Source of the DNA: Serilophus lunatus
Taxonomy: Eukaryota > Chordata > Aves > Passeriformes > Eurylaimidae
Assembly (NCBI GenBank): GCA_013399895.1
Contig: VXBA01000723.1
Coordinates: 65,132-129,131, forward strand
Reading direction: 5' to 3'
DNA: 64,000 bases
Under the pieces are notes generated by a model. That model saw nothing but the letters and a program-made list of their open reading frames with translations, was not told the origin of the DNA and searched no databases. Positions 37,701 through 62,170 of this stretch are shown piece by piece (position 1 is the first letter of the stretch; every line of letters starts with the position of its first letter). The translations under genes were made by a program, and so were the position numbers.

Positions 37701-40700
37701 GTAAAAGATATGATTTCAATAAGTAAAATCTCTTATCAGTACCTAATTCTAGTGGTCTTGAGGACACTTAATTAGACGGCACAATGAGCTCCTGTGTGTG
37801 AAGGATTTTTAAGGCTTCTCCAAGCTGTGTCTCTCTGCCTATTCTAGAAGCAACCTTAACTAGTCCTTCAGTAGAAAAATCCTCTGCTTTCCAGAAGCAA
37901 AATGTTTATTTATGTAAATATTGGAACTTCAGATGCAAACCAAAGTCAGTATCAAACCTGTGATTTTCCCTCTAAAATACACAGGGGACTAAGTAAAGGG
38001 ACTGCTGGTGTAAACATACTTTTAGAGGTATCAGTGTCCAGAAATGGAATCCAGGATCTCTAGTCATAAAATCATTGTTATGGGCTAGCAGTTTTAATTA
38101 CTATGAAATTTTAATTACTAAATTACTGAAGTGTGTGGTCTGAAGAATGTAATATGAAACAGCTCTCCCTCTTCTTAAATAAAAATATATTATTTTCATG
38201 GCTTATAAGACTTCACAATTAATGAAGAAGAAAAATCTTAAATTCAAACCAAATGTTCCCTTGCTGCCTGTTTGTCTGCCCATTGGATACATGTAGCAAA
38301 AACACTTCCACATCTAACAAAGAACATTTTATTCCTTTTAAATTGAAGAAACACTGTTTCAGTATTCCATTAAAACCATTACATGCTTTCGGTAATATTT
38401 TGCAGATTACATTGCATTAGAGACTCTTATGATGATGTTATCACACTGGACAGATTGTTATCTAGAAAGGTTTAGTCTCTTTGATGTTTGTTTTTTTTCT
38501 TGTTCCTTTTCAAAAAAAAAAGCATCTCTAAAATAGAAGGGAGGAAGAGACTGAGAAGACTTGATTGTCAAAACTACCAGCAAAGGAGATGGAAGCAAAG
38601 CACTGCTGATATTGCACAGCTCAGAAAGTTTTTATGTTACTTTTCTCCGCAGTTTCCCTGGGGAGAAACACTGAAAATATAGGCTGCTGTCACCCTTCCC
38701 TCAGGCAGGAAGAGCACTTCCACTTTACATAATCTCACAGTGAAGAGGTGGGTTCAGATCCCCTCAGGCAGAACAGGCAAGTGAACTGGTTTTCCCACAT
38801 CCTCAGTGAATGTTCCAGTCCCCCAAGTACTGGAAATTTCTGGGGTTATTCTTCCTCCCAGTCCATGAACCCAGACTTTTGATTCTAATGCTACTCATGA
38901 AAACTGATGGGCACTAAAATATTGCAGAAATGTCAAAAGAAACCATTTTAGTCTGCCCTAAATTGGCCTTTTAAATTTATTTATTCATTTATTTAGAAAG
39001 CAACTAATACACAGAGGATCTTTCATCCATTTTCTGCATTGCAGATAGTAAGTCCAACTGCTCAAAACTATTTTTTCTAGATAGTCAAACTCCACCATCC
39101 CTATCAGGACACAGGTATTGTTTCAATTTTGCATTTATTTTATATTTTTATATATTGTTTTTATCCCCCTGGATATCCTTAGTGATCCTTCTACTCTTCT
39201 GTCTCGGGTACAAACACAAGATTTATGTTCATCTTCATTTGTTTCTTGAGTTTTCCTGCACTGAGTTCAAGAAATGTATAGATCGCACATGGTTTTTTCT
39301 CCACCTTGACAGAGCACTGGGACGTCAGTTCCACGAGGTCTGACAAAACTTGCTCTGTTTTAATGGTCCACTCCATCACTGACAGATATCTTCATTCAGC
39401 ACTCTGGGGAAGTACCTCTTTTGATCACTTTTCATTTGAAGCCTGCTAGTGGGACCGCACTCTCATCACATGTTCTGAGGAAACTACTTGTGTGTCCTGA
39501 GAGCATAAAGCCTCTTCCTCAAGTACTATTTTCATTCTTGTAAAGACTTGATAGCTCATAAATGCTCTTTACTTGCTTATTGAAACTAAACTTCTAAGTT
39601 ACTTCTTTAAGAAGGGAGAACGAATTGTATATCTTGGTCTATTTTCATATAGAACAACTTATTGGCAATAGAGAAGTATCTAGTTTTTAGCATTTTTTAA
39701 TAATAACTTGTACAACTGGATATGAATGTTGTCTGCGCCAGTATAGAGTTGGATTCTTTCATTTGTTGACACAGTTCTAAAATTTCAGAAAAAAAATTAA
39801 AATATTGAAATTATAAAGCAGCAACATAATTAACTTTAATAAAAAGGGGTAGTCATGTAAAAACTGTACACTGCAAAATCATAGTAATAAAATATGCCTA
39901 ATATTAATACTGTACATTTTGAAATAACTGTGATAAATTAAAAACACTTTGTATTTTAAACAACTTTGTTAGTTTTAGAAGGAACTCCTGAGAACTGAAA
40001 AACAACAATGATAACATCATTCAAATAGTAACTTATTATCCTGAGAGAGTATATTTCACACAAGTACAATTTCCCCCCTCCTGCCTTCCAATTCTACAGT
40101 TAGATTTCTGATTTTCCAAACTACAGACACACTCATATTTTGACTGGGTGATATACATTTCCAAGTCTGGAGGCTCATGACTGAGGGTTGATGCCGTAGC
40201 AGTATCTGTTAGGTGTCCTCCGAATGCCTCCATCACTTTCCTGTCATTCTGGTACTCCTGCTCTTCTGAGAAGCTTCTCTCAGTGCTCTCATGGTACCAT
40301 GCCACATGCAGAAGACTGGCTGATGCATTTCCTCTTCATTCTGTGCTTTTCCAAATCCTACACAATATAAAAATGTAAAGAACATTAACCACCGTGTAGT
40401 CTCCCTGTTAACTGAAATGTTCCTAGTAATTATCACGTAATCTTTCCTTACACCACCTTAATCCTTCTTATGTGGACTCGCATATAAAACGAGAAATAAA
40501 AATATTTCAGAAAGCTGTCATTAACCCCAGCACCAAGTTTTATTTCTAATTCAGACTTAACTAGCTTGGTGAATATGGAATAAAATAATCCATACCAGAA
40601 GGTGACTTCTGGATGTTTTCCAAGTCAAAGTAAAATTAATATGTACTGGTATTTTTTTCATCAACACATGATCAGTTATTTCAGTTTCAAAATTAAAAGA

Positions 40701-41899
40701 AAAATGCAATTAAAGGAATTACTCAAGTACTACCATGGACTTTTCTTAATGCTCATATTAGGAACAAAAAATTAAAATCTTCTATCATTGTCCTGTATTT
40801 TGAGTAAAAAAAAAAACAACAAAAACCACCCAAATTAAACAAAATGGAAATATTCTGACAATAAGATACATAATAACATGTAAACAAAGTGCTGGAAGAG
40901 CCAAACTACATTGAAGGTTTTTAAGAACTTTCTGAAAAATACCAGCAATGAAAAAGTTCCACCTTCAAGCATTATGTGGGCATCTCAGGGTGATGGATGA
41001 AATGCAGTATTTGCCTACCTGACTCACAGTCAGGTGAAAAAGGGATGTCTTTGTGGTCAGTAACAATGAAAGACTTATCTCTGGATATTAGTGGATATTG
41101 CCTTGACAAGTGGGCCTTATAAAGAACTTTATCAGAAAAGCAGAAAACCACTATGTTCTGTGACTAAATGTAAAATCCTCCTGGCAGGACCATCATGGTT
41201 CTGATACGGACCTGTTGTTATACACCCCACTGCGTAAAATTGTATGAGTCGCTGACTTCTCATCAGGGTGAAACCTTAACCCTGCGTGACCAACTTAATT
41301 GTAGCCGCAATTACCTCCTTAATGTTTTTTAACATCTCCAGAGAAGACAAGTAGCTGCTTCTGGCCAAGTCGAACAAACACCTTCATGGCAGATTTCCCT
41401 GCCGCGATCTCGTGAGGAATGGTTTTGTCTCTTTGTTTCCAACGATGACTGACAAGGAGACCTCAAGTACTTTAGGTTTTGGGGAAAAGGTTGAAGCTGG
41501 GCACAGAGAGCTGCAGACGAAGGTTTTCCCCTGAAAGAGGTTAGTTTTGCTGGCTGCAGGTGTTGCTCCTGCCCCTGCAGTGTGTTTCCACCCAAATAAA
41601 TGCCAGTAACTGCTCTGTTGAGAAACGAGCCCAGCAGCTTCATGAAGGCGGACAAAAGCCTCTACAAAACTGTGCTCTAAAAGTGCCCGTGCCGACACCA
41701 CGGACACCGACCTGCCCGTGTCTGCTGGACGGTATTTTGAATTTAGTTGGGGTTTTTTGTTTTTTGGGGGTTTTTTTCCTCGTGTTTTGAAGGTGGGGAA
41801 TGGATTTGGACACCCTGCGTCAGAAGGACTCACGGCCGGATCTGCCACGGGGGTCCCTTGGGAAGGATATGAACTGGAGTAATGCACGGAGGCCAGAAT
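34741..41899. other. Flank upstream of BMT2, no gene recognised
   Basis: About 7 kb of AT-rich sequence. No transposon, exon or long frame is recognisable until GC content rises near 41.4 kb. Several frames at 41330-41910 (up to 175 codons, minus strand) accompany the GC rise toward the CpG island and have no domain that I recognise. Distal control elements for BMT2 or its neighbours could lie here, but cannot be seen from one sequence. Confidence 0.5.
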
Positions 41900-42040
41900 G
41901 GGAAGTTGCACTGCCCTGGACCTTTATGTATTTTCTACCCCATTTCTCCCGCTGGTGGGACACCGTCACCGTGGGGAGTGGGAAGTTGTGTCGGCAGTAA
42001 CTGAGCCCACAGCCGCGGGGTGCGGCCCGCCCCTCGCCCC

Positions 42041-42127
42041 NNNNNNNNNNNNNNNNNNNNNNNNNNNNNNNNNNNNNNNNNNNNNNNNNNNNNNNNNNNN
42101 NNNNNNNNNNNNNNNNNNNNNNNNNNN
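42041..42127. other. Assembly gap of 87 N
   Basis: A run of 87 unresolved bases in the most GC-rich part of the CpG island. It hides the 5' part of BMT2 exon 1, probably including the start codon. Two further single N bases occur at 33171 and 42292. The true gap length may differ from 87. Confidence 0.98.
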
Positions 42128-42247
42128 GGCCCGGCGGAGCCGCCGCCGCCCCGCCGCCCCCGGAGAAGGAGCGGAAGCTGGAGCAGGAGAAGCTGTCGGG
42201 GGTCGTGAAGAGCGTCCACCGCCGGCTGCGCAAGAAATACCGGGAAG
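42128..42247 (+). CDS. BMT2/SAMTOR exon 1, partial (start in gap)
   Basis: SAMTOR binds S-adenosylmethionine and, when unbound, joins the GATOR1-KICSTOR complex to inhibit mTORC1 at the lysosome. The yeast relative Bmt2 is a 25S rRNA adenine methyltransferase. The open frame after the gap gives a Gly/Ala/Pro-rich lead, then EKERKLEQEKL and SGVVKSVHRRLRKKYRE, a charged helical segment that I recognise from the vertebrate N-terminus. Reading is in phase from 42130. The exon ends at 42247 with one base of a split codon before GTAACG. That base plus TG at the start of exon 2 makes GTG (Val), giving KKYRE-VGDFDK. The initiator Met is not visible. A frame beginning at 42205 and running into the intron is a read-through artefact. 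Confidence 0.92.
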
Positions 42248-54050
<11,803 letters not shown>

Positions 54051-57000
54051 TAAATCTTGATGTATTTGAAACACACAGTTGCACACTTCTACTTGCAGTT
54101 ATTTATAATAAAAAGCTTTAAGTGTTTTTTACTTTTTGCCAATATTTCAGATTTGTTCTATAACATGTTAATAAATTATTGCTTCCTAAAAAAAAAAACA
54201 ACCTTCTTAGCTTTCCAGCTTACTAAGGAAATAGCTTATGAAGTGTTTTGTTACGAGGTGATCTTTTTTGAAATTATTTCAACAAATGGGGTTTTTTTCC
54301 CCTGAATTACTGAAGCTGCTTGCAAGTAACCTGCAAAGTAATTTTACATGCTTCTGAACCTAAACTGAGTAAACGCAGCGAGTGTAGCTCAAGTTTAATT
54401 TTCAGTGTTTTTGATTTGTACATATAATCTTTATTTGTGCTTGATATCTAAATGCAAATCTTACTTACTTTTCAATTCTGAGTCTCCTGCAACAGACATT
54501 AGCCACTGTGAAACTTGCTTTAAATGGATATAAAACTTTAAAATTCCTATTACTCATAAGCATTTAATTTTTGTTGAACTGTCTGAATTGTGAAGTCATG
54601 AAATGAGAAGCTAAACTATTTCAATCCTTGAGGAAAATAAATTCTTAGAACAGGAGAAATTCTGGGCACTCAGAATTCCTGCATACAGTTGGCACCCAGG
54701 ACATGATGGACAGCAGAATAAAACAAAATACTGTTGATATTTAAATGGGAAGAGAGTTTATCAATGGTCCTGCCTTTGCGAATGACTTCAGAAAAGTGAA
54801 AAGTGGTCTTGGTTGCCAATCTGTGGGTCCTGCAGGTGAGTGTTGGAAAGTGCTGAGCAAAAGGCAGCAAAGAACAGCAGCTGTAGTATCACTGAATGCA
54901 ACAATAAATGAGTCCGTAAATGAAAAAGGAGAGAGGATTGACTGTGAGACAGTTGATCTAGGGTACATCTTGGTGGCGTCTTGAGCTGTCCTATGTCTTC
55001 TGGAAATGGAGCCATAATAACAAGCTAGAGTCTATGGCTAGAGTCTAACAAGTAAGACTCTATGGCAGGGGAAAAAAAAATATTTGAAAACCATTGCTTT
55101 ACTTATCCGTCATTTATCCTCTAGTTTGGAAAGAACCTGCCACAGTCAAGTATTTCTTTACAGACCCCCTTCTGGACATGCTGTATGTATCTTTATCCCA
55201 ATTACAAGAGAGTCGAGACTGTTATAAAGACCTATACTCAAAAATGGACAGAGCATTTCAGTGGCCTTGTCGGGGATAAACAATATGAATAGATTTTGTC
55301 GAGGTTGTAGTAAATGCTTGTTTATGCTGCTGATCATTTTTGGTGGATTCTGCTATTTTTGTTGTTGGTTTGGTTTGGTTTTTGTTTGCTTGGTTGGTTT
55401 TTTTGGTAATTGGCGTCGCATTTATTTATGATCAATTGTGATCTCTAACTGCCTTTTGCTGTTCTACAGGCTTCCTCAGTGCTAGTTGTTTTCTTGTATT
55501 TGTGCTATTTATTACTTTAGTGGAAATGCTGGTATTTGTATTTCTCTCTTCTCTGTTACACTCTCTTGAATCGTACTGAATTCTAATACTGTATTTCTTG
55601 CAGCATCTTCCCCCCACCCTGCCCTGGTTAGGCATCATTCTCAGATCACTTAAAAGGAACTGGAACTGACTGTTCCACAGTTCAGGTTATCTGTGAAGAA
55701 ACTAGTTGTACTGGACCTGGGACAGATTCCATGGAATATTGCTCATGTATTTCCTTACTACTTGATTATCAACTAATATGTGAAACTTTTTTCAATAGAG
55801 CTGTGTGCACTTACTTTAATTTCAGCTAAGCAGTATTCCCTTAGATTGTGGCAAGCTTGTCTGTTACTCTGTAGGACAGGATAATGTTTTTTTGTGAGCA
55901 GGGGAGGACAGTTCATGGCCTGTGTATTGAAGGTTTTGGGTTCTCACTTGGTTTCTACTATAGATCATTTACAAAGTAAACATTTAAGTTAGTGTCCAGT
56001 TTGGGCCTTGCAGCCTGAGCTCGTATAAGGAAGAGAATCCACTCATTGAGAAACACTAAAATGTTCTTGGTATAGAACTTCAGGTAAAACATAGAGGTTT
56101 TCAGTTTGCAAAGTCAAGGGGTCAGGAGTTCTTACATCAGCATAAAGAGAAGGGATGCTTTTCACTTCTGTGTGTCTGAGAGCAAACCAAGGCCAGGAGT
56201 GCTAAATACCAGAACATATCAGATTAACTTTGTGTTCTGCAGTTTTTTGTTCCTTCTCAGGGCCAAGAGATGGACCAGACAGGTGACAGGTCCCGTTGTT
56301 GTTACTCCTTCTTGTCCCTGAGTGCATAATTGCATGTGAGAGAACTTGCATGAGATTTAAGTGAAAGCTTTTGCTCAAAGCTTATTACTGTGTCACCATG
56401 ACATCAGGAAGATAGCTGTTTTATATTAGGTTCATTTTAATTTAGGGCTGGAATGCTAAAAACAATTGGGAATCACCAGTGTATCCCTGCTAAAGAAAGG
56501 AGAGACTGAGTTTTGGTTTAATTTGAAGGAAGACCTGAAGCTGAGAAGTGTCTTTTTCGTTAGTTAAACCCCACAAAGTCTTTTGTGCCTTTTTTTTTCT
56601 TTCCTTCATTTTCCTTGTATTCTTTTAGCATCTGATAAAATAAATCAGTGAGTACAGAATAACAACTAGAGAAACTATATGTACATCTCAGCATCAAGAA
56701 TAACAGTTTTGTTGCTGAGTTCTCCTTTCAAAAGTATTTCTAGCTGTTTAGATGAAGATGCTGGAAAAATTCTGACATTAATTCTTAAACCAGATAACAT
56801 AAAACTTTTTATTTTACTTCTTCATTAGTTTTGGTTTAAAGAAGCACATATCCAGACTTTAGAAACTGTAAAAGATGGAAAGAAGTACATGATAGACTGT
56901 ACTGATGGCCATATGCTGAGTTGTATGGAACCAGTTTTATTTGTTGTTTCAGAGCAACATTATAGAACTGTTGACTGGGGAGAGGAGCAGGGGAAGAGAT

Positions 57001-58382
57001 TAAAACTTCGTCCGCTTCCAGATGCAGGTTAATAATCCCCCGAGTGGTGGATGTTGCCTGGACAACACTCAACTATTCTCTCCTTACTTTCTTTTCATAT
57101 ATTTAGAAAATTGAATGCAAGTAGCAAATGGTATTTGGAAATTAACACTTCTGTTTCCCTTCCATTTATATTACAACGCAAAATTAAAAAACCCCAAACC
57201 AACCAAAGCAGGGTAAGATTGTGCTTACCATGAATAATTGTCCTAACAGTTATTTTTTGCTGGCATAGGTAGGCTGGTGAGCCTTTGTGTGGACAATGAA
57301 TGCCAGCCTGTTCTGGTTCTAGTTAGAACAAAATAAGCTAGACCAGCAAGTTTGCTTCTTTCTGATGCATTTGCATCAGTGTTAAGACTTGTGTTGACTT
57401 GACTGGTTTTTTTAAATACTTAGAAGTGTTTCTTCTTGTTTTTTGCTATCATTAAAAACCACTATCTAGACCTTTATTTTTTTTTAAAAAAGTCTTTTGA
57501 CTGTGTCATGAGCAAAGCCATTTGATCCTGATGAAGTTAATGTCAGGTGAATGCAGAACTGGTTGAAAGAATTTGCAGAGAATAGATGTGAGAAGCTTAT
57601 CTTAAAAATGTGATTTACTGAGAAGAACTCAGTGTCTATCCCTGTATCCATAACTAATCAATGCTTTCATTAGAAGGCTGCTAGAATAAAGTCTATTTAT
57701 TAAATTTGAAAATTTGGAAAGAGAAAGAAATTATAATTCTGAGAGCAGAATTAAAATTAACACTGTTGTTAACTGTATTAAATATTATCAACTATATTAA
57801 GTATCAAATCTAAAATACAGGCCAGGGAATAATCAGTTGTATCAGTCTTTCAAAAAGCCATCTGGATTCTGTAGCAGGCCACATACTGAATATGAAGCTG
57901 CTATGGGATGCTTTTGCAGTAAAGGCAAATATCATACTGGAGAACGTGAATGAGATTGCCAAGAAGTTATATAAAGTACTGCTCTGACTTTATTTAGCAT
58001 GGCTCTTAGCCAAAATATCACCTTGGCCACTGTATTTAAAAATAACAAAACAGCAGCTCAACTCCAAAAAAGGATAAAGAAAGGATCAAAAATCTTCTCA
58101 TTTTTTCCACAAAAGCCTGGGGGTTCTTTTCTAGAAACAGGAGCTCTGTAGTCGAAAGAAGAGAAGGCTAAGTAATCTCTTACAGGATCTTTGAGAGGAA
58201 CAGGTAGAACTGGAAAACTGAGCCTCTTTTCGTTTGGAAGATGGAATGAATGGATGTTTGCAAGCCCCTTGAACACTGTTTTGCAGGGTTTTTAGATGAA
58301 CGAAGTTAGTAAAGCAATTCACTTTTAGGAGAGCAGAATTAAGAGGGAAGGGGCATAAACAGCAGGAGGGAATCAATTTAAA

Positions 58383-58988
58383 ATAGGACAAGAGGATGTT
58401 CAGTGTTACCAAAGACAAGGAAAAGGCTGAGGTACTTAACGTCTTTGCCTCAGTTTTCAACAAAAAGACAGGTTATCCTCAGGAGAACTGGTCTCCTGAG
58501 CTGGTAGACAGGCACAGGGTGCTGAATAACTCTCCTGTAATCCAGAAGGAAGCAGTTACTGACCTGCTGAGCCACTTGGATCCTCACAAGTTTATAGGAC
58601 CAGATGGGATCCCTCCTAGGGTGATGAGGGAGCTGGTGGAAGAGCTCGCCAAGCCATTCTCCATCATTTATCAACAGTCCTGGCTTATTGGAGAAGTCCC
58701 ATACGACTGGAAGTTGGCCAATGTATGCCCATCCACAAGAAGGGCCAGAAGGAAGACCTGGGAAACTACAGATCTGTCAGCCTGACTTCAGTGCCTGACT
58801 AGGTTGTGTAGCAGATCATCTTGAGTGCAATCACACAGCACCTACAGGACAGATGGAGGGGCCAGGCCCAGCCACCATGGATTTGAGAGTGGGGCAGGTC
58901 CTTACTGACTAACTTAGCGTTCTTTTATGACGAGGTGACCCAGCTGGTGGATAAGGGGAAGACTGTAGATGTAGTCTACCTCGACATT
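58383..58988 (+). mobile_element. CR1 LINE internal fragment (RT fingers/palm start)
   Basis: The plus strand encodes the start of a CR1 reverse transcriptase. The segments include KEKAEVLNVFASVFNK, IGPDGIPPRVMRELVEELA and VPYDWKLANVCP. After a frameshift near 58735 come KKGQKEDLGNYRSVSLTS, TNLAFFYDEVTQLVDKGK and VDVVYLD. The text stops exactly where the first catalytic Asp region of CR1 RT sits, at the junction with retroviral sequence near 58988. Both ends are missing and there are in-frame stops after 58785. It lies in the sense orientation of BMT2 but is not an exon. Confidence 0.88.
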
Positions 58989-59660
58989 TACTACTGGCAG
59001 GGGTGGAACAATCAGACATAGAAGAAGAAACACTGAAATTATTAAATCATTTAGGACAACAAGGATTGAGACTGTCTAAAAGCAAAGTTCAATTTGTAGA
59101 GAAGGAAGTCAAATACCTCGGGCATTTAGTTAGTGGAGGCTCCCAGTGACTACACGCAGAAAGAGTAGCAGGGATTCTTAAACTGCCTGTGCTGAAAACA
59201 TTGCGGGAAGTCAGGCAATTTCTGGGACCAATTGGATTGCCGTATGTGGATAGACTATACTACAGAAGTTAAGTTCTTATATGGCAAGCTTACATCTCAA
59301 CAGAACAAAGTATCTTTTTCACCACGAAGTAGAGCAATTTGAACAAATGAAAAAGCACTAATATAAACCCCTGTGCTAGGATTGCCAGATATGAATAAAC
59401 CTTTTAATTTGTATGTTAAAAATTCTGAGGGCACAGTAAAAGGAGTTATCATGCAAGAATGGGGGTGGCATAAGAAACCATTAGTCTTTTAATCAAAACT
59501 ATTCGATCTGGTGATAAGGGGTTGGCTGTCATGCATAGCAGCAATAGCTGCCACCACTCTATTAGTGGAGGAAGCTAGAAAATTAACTTTTGGAGCCAAG
59601 CTTGTAGTTCACACACCATATGCTGTACAAACAATTCTGATCTAGAGGTCTGGGCATTGG
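58989..59660 (+). pseudogene. ERV pol remnant: RT end and connection domain
   Basis: Decayed class I (gammaretrovirus-like) pol. Text begins right after where the RT YxDD box should be (LLAGVEQSD), continues through SKSKVQFVEKEVKYLGHLVS to a stop at 59147-59149, then the primer-grip/thumb-like segment with LREVRQFLGP. Later blocks include PFNLYV..SEGTVKGVIMQ and KLTFGAKLVVHTPYAVQTI, recognisable as the RT-RNase H connection. Stops and frameshifts recur. The part of pol before YxDD, gag and a 5' LTR are absent from the window. Confidence 0.85.
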
Positions 59661-60360
59661 ATGACAGATTCCAGGATCTTAAAGGATGAACTTGTTTTGG
59701 TAGAGCAGGATGACCTGAGTTTGATTGTAAGTTGCTGTATTAACCCTTCTCAGTTCTTATATGAGACAGGAGAGGACAAAACACTGGAACACAACTGTTT
59801 AGAAATAATAGATTATCAAACAAAAGTCCAGGAAGACTTGATGGAAGTCCCCCTGAAAAAAGGACGACACCTGTTCATGGATGAGTCATCTTGAGTAATA
59901 GATGGCAGAAGAGTCAGTGGCTCTGCAGCTATAGATAGTATAGACCTAACTACAGTAGGCACAGGTAAGCTTCCTAGTGATTGGTTGGCTCAAATATGTA
60001 TGCTGTGGTGACAGCCTTGAGAGAAATAGGAGATGGGATTGGACCCATTTATACTGATTCTGAGTATGTTTGGGGAGTGGTTCATGTATTTGGAAAGATT
60101 TGGCAGAAGGGAAGAATGATTACTTTCCAAGGTAAACAGATCTGAGTCATGAAGCTGTGATCAAGGTGCTGTTGGAAACATTATTAGTTCCTCAAGAGCT
60201 TGCTATAGTGCATCAGACTAAAGGGGCATCAGACAGGAAACAGCGTGACTGCTCAAGGGAATAACGAAGCAGATCAGGTAGCAAAGGCAGTTGCACTAGG
60301 GAACTTGTCCTATTATGGCATTAATCCCAGTTCAAGGAAGGGAGTTATGACCAAGATTTA
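59661..60360 (+). pseudogene. ERV pol remnant: RNase H
   Basis: A 77-codon frame (59661-59894) ends in LFMDESS, the first acidic position of retroviral RNase H, followed by a stop. Frameshifted continuations give TDSEYVWGVVHVFGKIW at about 60055-60105, which keeps the catalytic Asp, and GNNEADQVAKAVAL near 60260-60300, the last RNase H motif. The order and spacing match gammaretroviral RNase H. It is not translatable as one protein. Confidence 0.82.
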
Positions 60361-61440
60361 ATAAGCAGGAAGAAAATGAAATAAAAGAAATGGGACAATA
60401 AAAGATAGGACAGGCAAGTGAGCACTCCCAGATGGTAGGCAAATGTTACCTAAGAGCACTACAAGGGAGATACTCTGTTGATTACATGACAGCACTCACT
60501 GAGGTACACAAGCCCTAGCAGAAGCTTTTCTTAAAATCTATGGGTTTAAAGGGGTGTACACTGTTGCCAAACAGATCACAAATCAGTATGTAACTTGTCA
60601 GAAGGTAAACAAAAAAATACAAAAATCCCAAATAACGGGAGAGAGGGATCTTGCTTTGAGGCCCTTTCAAAAATATAGGTGGATTTCACAGATTTACCCC
60701 AGTACAGAGATGGAAGTATTTACTGGTAATCACAGATCATTTGATCTGTTTGGTTGAAGCATTTCCTGTGATAAGGGCGACTTTGGGGACTGCCATAAAA
60801 ATAGAGCAAATAATGCTGCGATTTGGGTTTCCTAATATGATTGATTCTGAACGAGGACTCCATTTTACAGCAAAATTCTTAAAATCAGTGGTTGACAATT
60901 TGCAAATAACCTGGCAGCATCACACTCCCTGGCACCCCTAGAGCTCAGGCAGAGTTGAGCGAATGAATCAAACTGAAAAACCGTATCACGAAATTAACCC
61001 TTGAAACTGGGATGCCCTGGACTAAGTGTTTGCCCCTAGCACTATTCAGGATATGAACAGCTCCAAGGAAGGACATCAGTCTTTTCCCCTGTGAAATGTT
61101 GTTTGGACTGCTTTACTTGTATCATAATATAGAAGCACCCACCTGGGAAAATGGAGGAAAACACATAAACCATTATGTACAAGAAATACCAGCCAGGCTA
61201 CAGAGGTACGAGGTCTTCTGCCGCAAGCTTCGAAGTTAGAGATGCAAGTACACCTTTTTCAGACAGGAGATTGGGTACTCATTTAGACATGGAAAGAAGA
61301 ATCCTTAAAACCACGGTGGGAAGGGCCATACCAAGTTCTTGCTTACCACAGAAACAACAGTTCCCACTCAGGAATACGGGTGGATGTGCCATTCCAGAGC
61401 CAAAGGACCAGTAGAAACGCCAACAGAAAATTGGAACGTG
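60361..61440 (+). pseudogene. ERV pol remnant: integrase
   Basis: The N-terminal zinc region is damaged but leaves YVTCQKVN. The core has ITDHLICLVEAFPV (first acidic residue, about 60735-60770), MIDSERGLHFTAKFLK (second acidic site, about 60838-60885) and GRVERMNQ (third, Glu, about 60953-60976). The second site reads SERG where catalytically active relatives have Asp, a likely inactivating change. The C-terminal domain is visible as TGDWVLI and LKPRWEGPYQVL (about 61265-61340). Several stops and frame changes break the reading. Domain order and the C-terminal text point to class I ERVs. Confidence 0.87.
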
Positions 61441-62170
61441 CAGGGAAGTTATCCAAAATTTAAAATAACAATAAGCTGTCTTACGGTGCCTGCTGCTGGC
61501 TTGACTGAAGAGACATGAAGCGAAGGTCTGCAGATTAATCACTAGTTGAAAAAAATAAGGATTTGGAATCCTACCTGTGTTAGAGCATTGGACTAGCTGC
61601 TGAATAGCACTGTTCCATACATTAGTTTGATAATTCATGTAACCTGTATTTCTGTTTTGAATGTTTTCAGTGTGAAAAAATCATTTAGGTTTCCATAAAA
61701 TAGAATCTCAGTTTGTCCCTTCTGCACCATAACTGAGGAAGCATGAGAAATATAGTCTCAGTGGAGGGATTGAATAACTTGCTGGAAGTTAACTGAGCCT
61801 AGAGGGAAATCCTCTGCCACTAAGAAGAACTACTACCTTGGCTGTTGGCTGCAACCCAATAGGCACAAGAGGGGTGGAGAGATGAATACCTTCAAGGTGA
61901 TAGTTGTGACCATTGCTATAGTCACTACTACTGGATCCCAGCAATTATTTAGCAACTGCACTAAGTGCATGAGAACCACCAAGGCAGGGCAACAGGTGAC
62001 CAAAATTGTGGTGTATCATACCCATTAGTGGTGCAAAGGGAAAGCCAGACTCCATATGTACAAAATGAGGTGAAATATTTTAGTTCGTGTGCCTGAATAA
62101 ACAAAATGAACCTGTTTGCTTTGACACTGTTTAGATCTAAAAGAATATTAGTTAGAAGTAAGGGCACAAA
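61441..62170 (+). pseudogene. Possible ERV env 5' remnant
   Basis: Directly after integrase, a Met at 61882 starts a short hydrophobic, signal-peptide-like stretch. It leads into a Cys-containing segment (about 61950-62030) that loosely resembles the start of a gammaretroviral surface subunit and soon hits stops. The position after pol supports env, but the match is weak. I see neither a transmembrane subunit nor a 3' LTR downstream. Confidence 0.4.
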
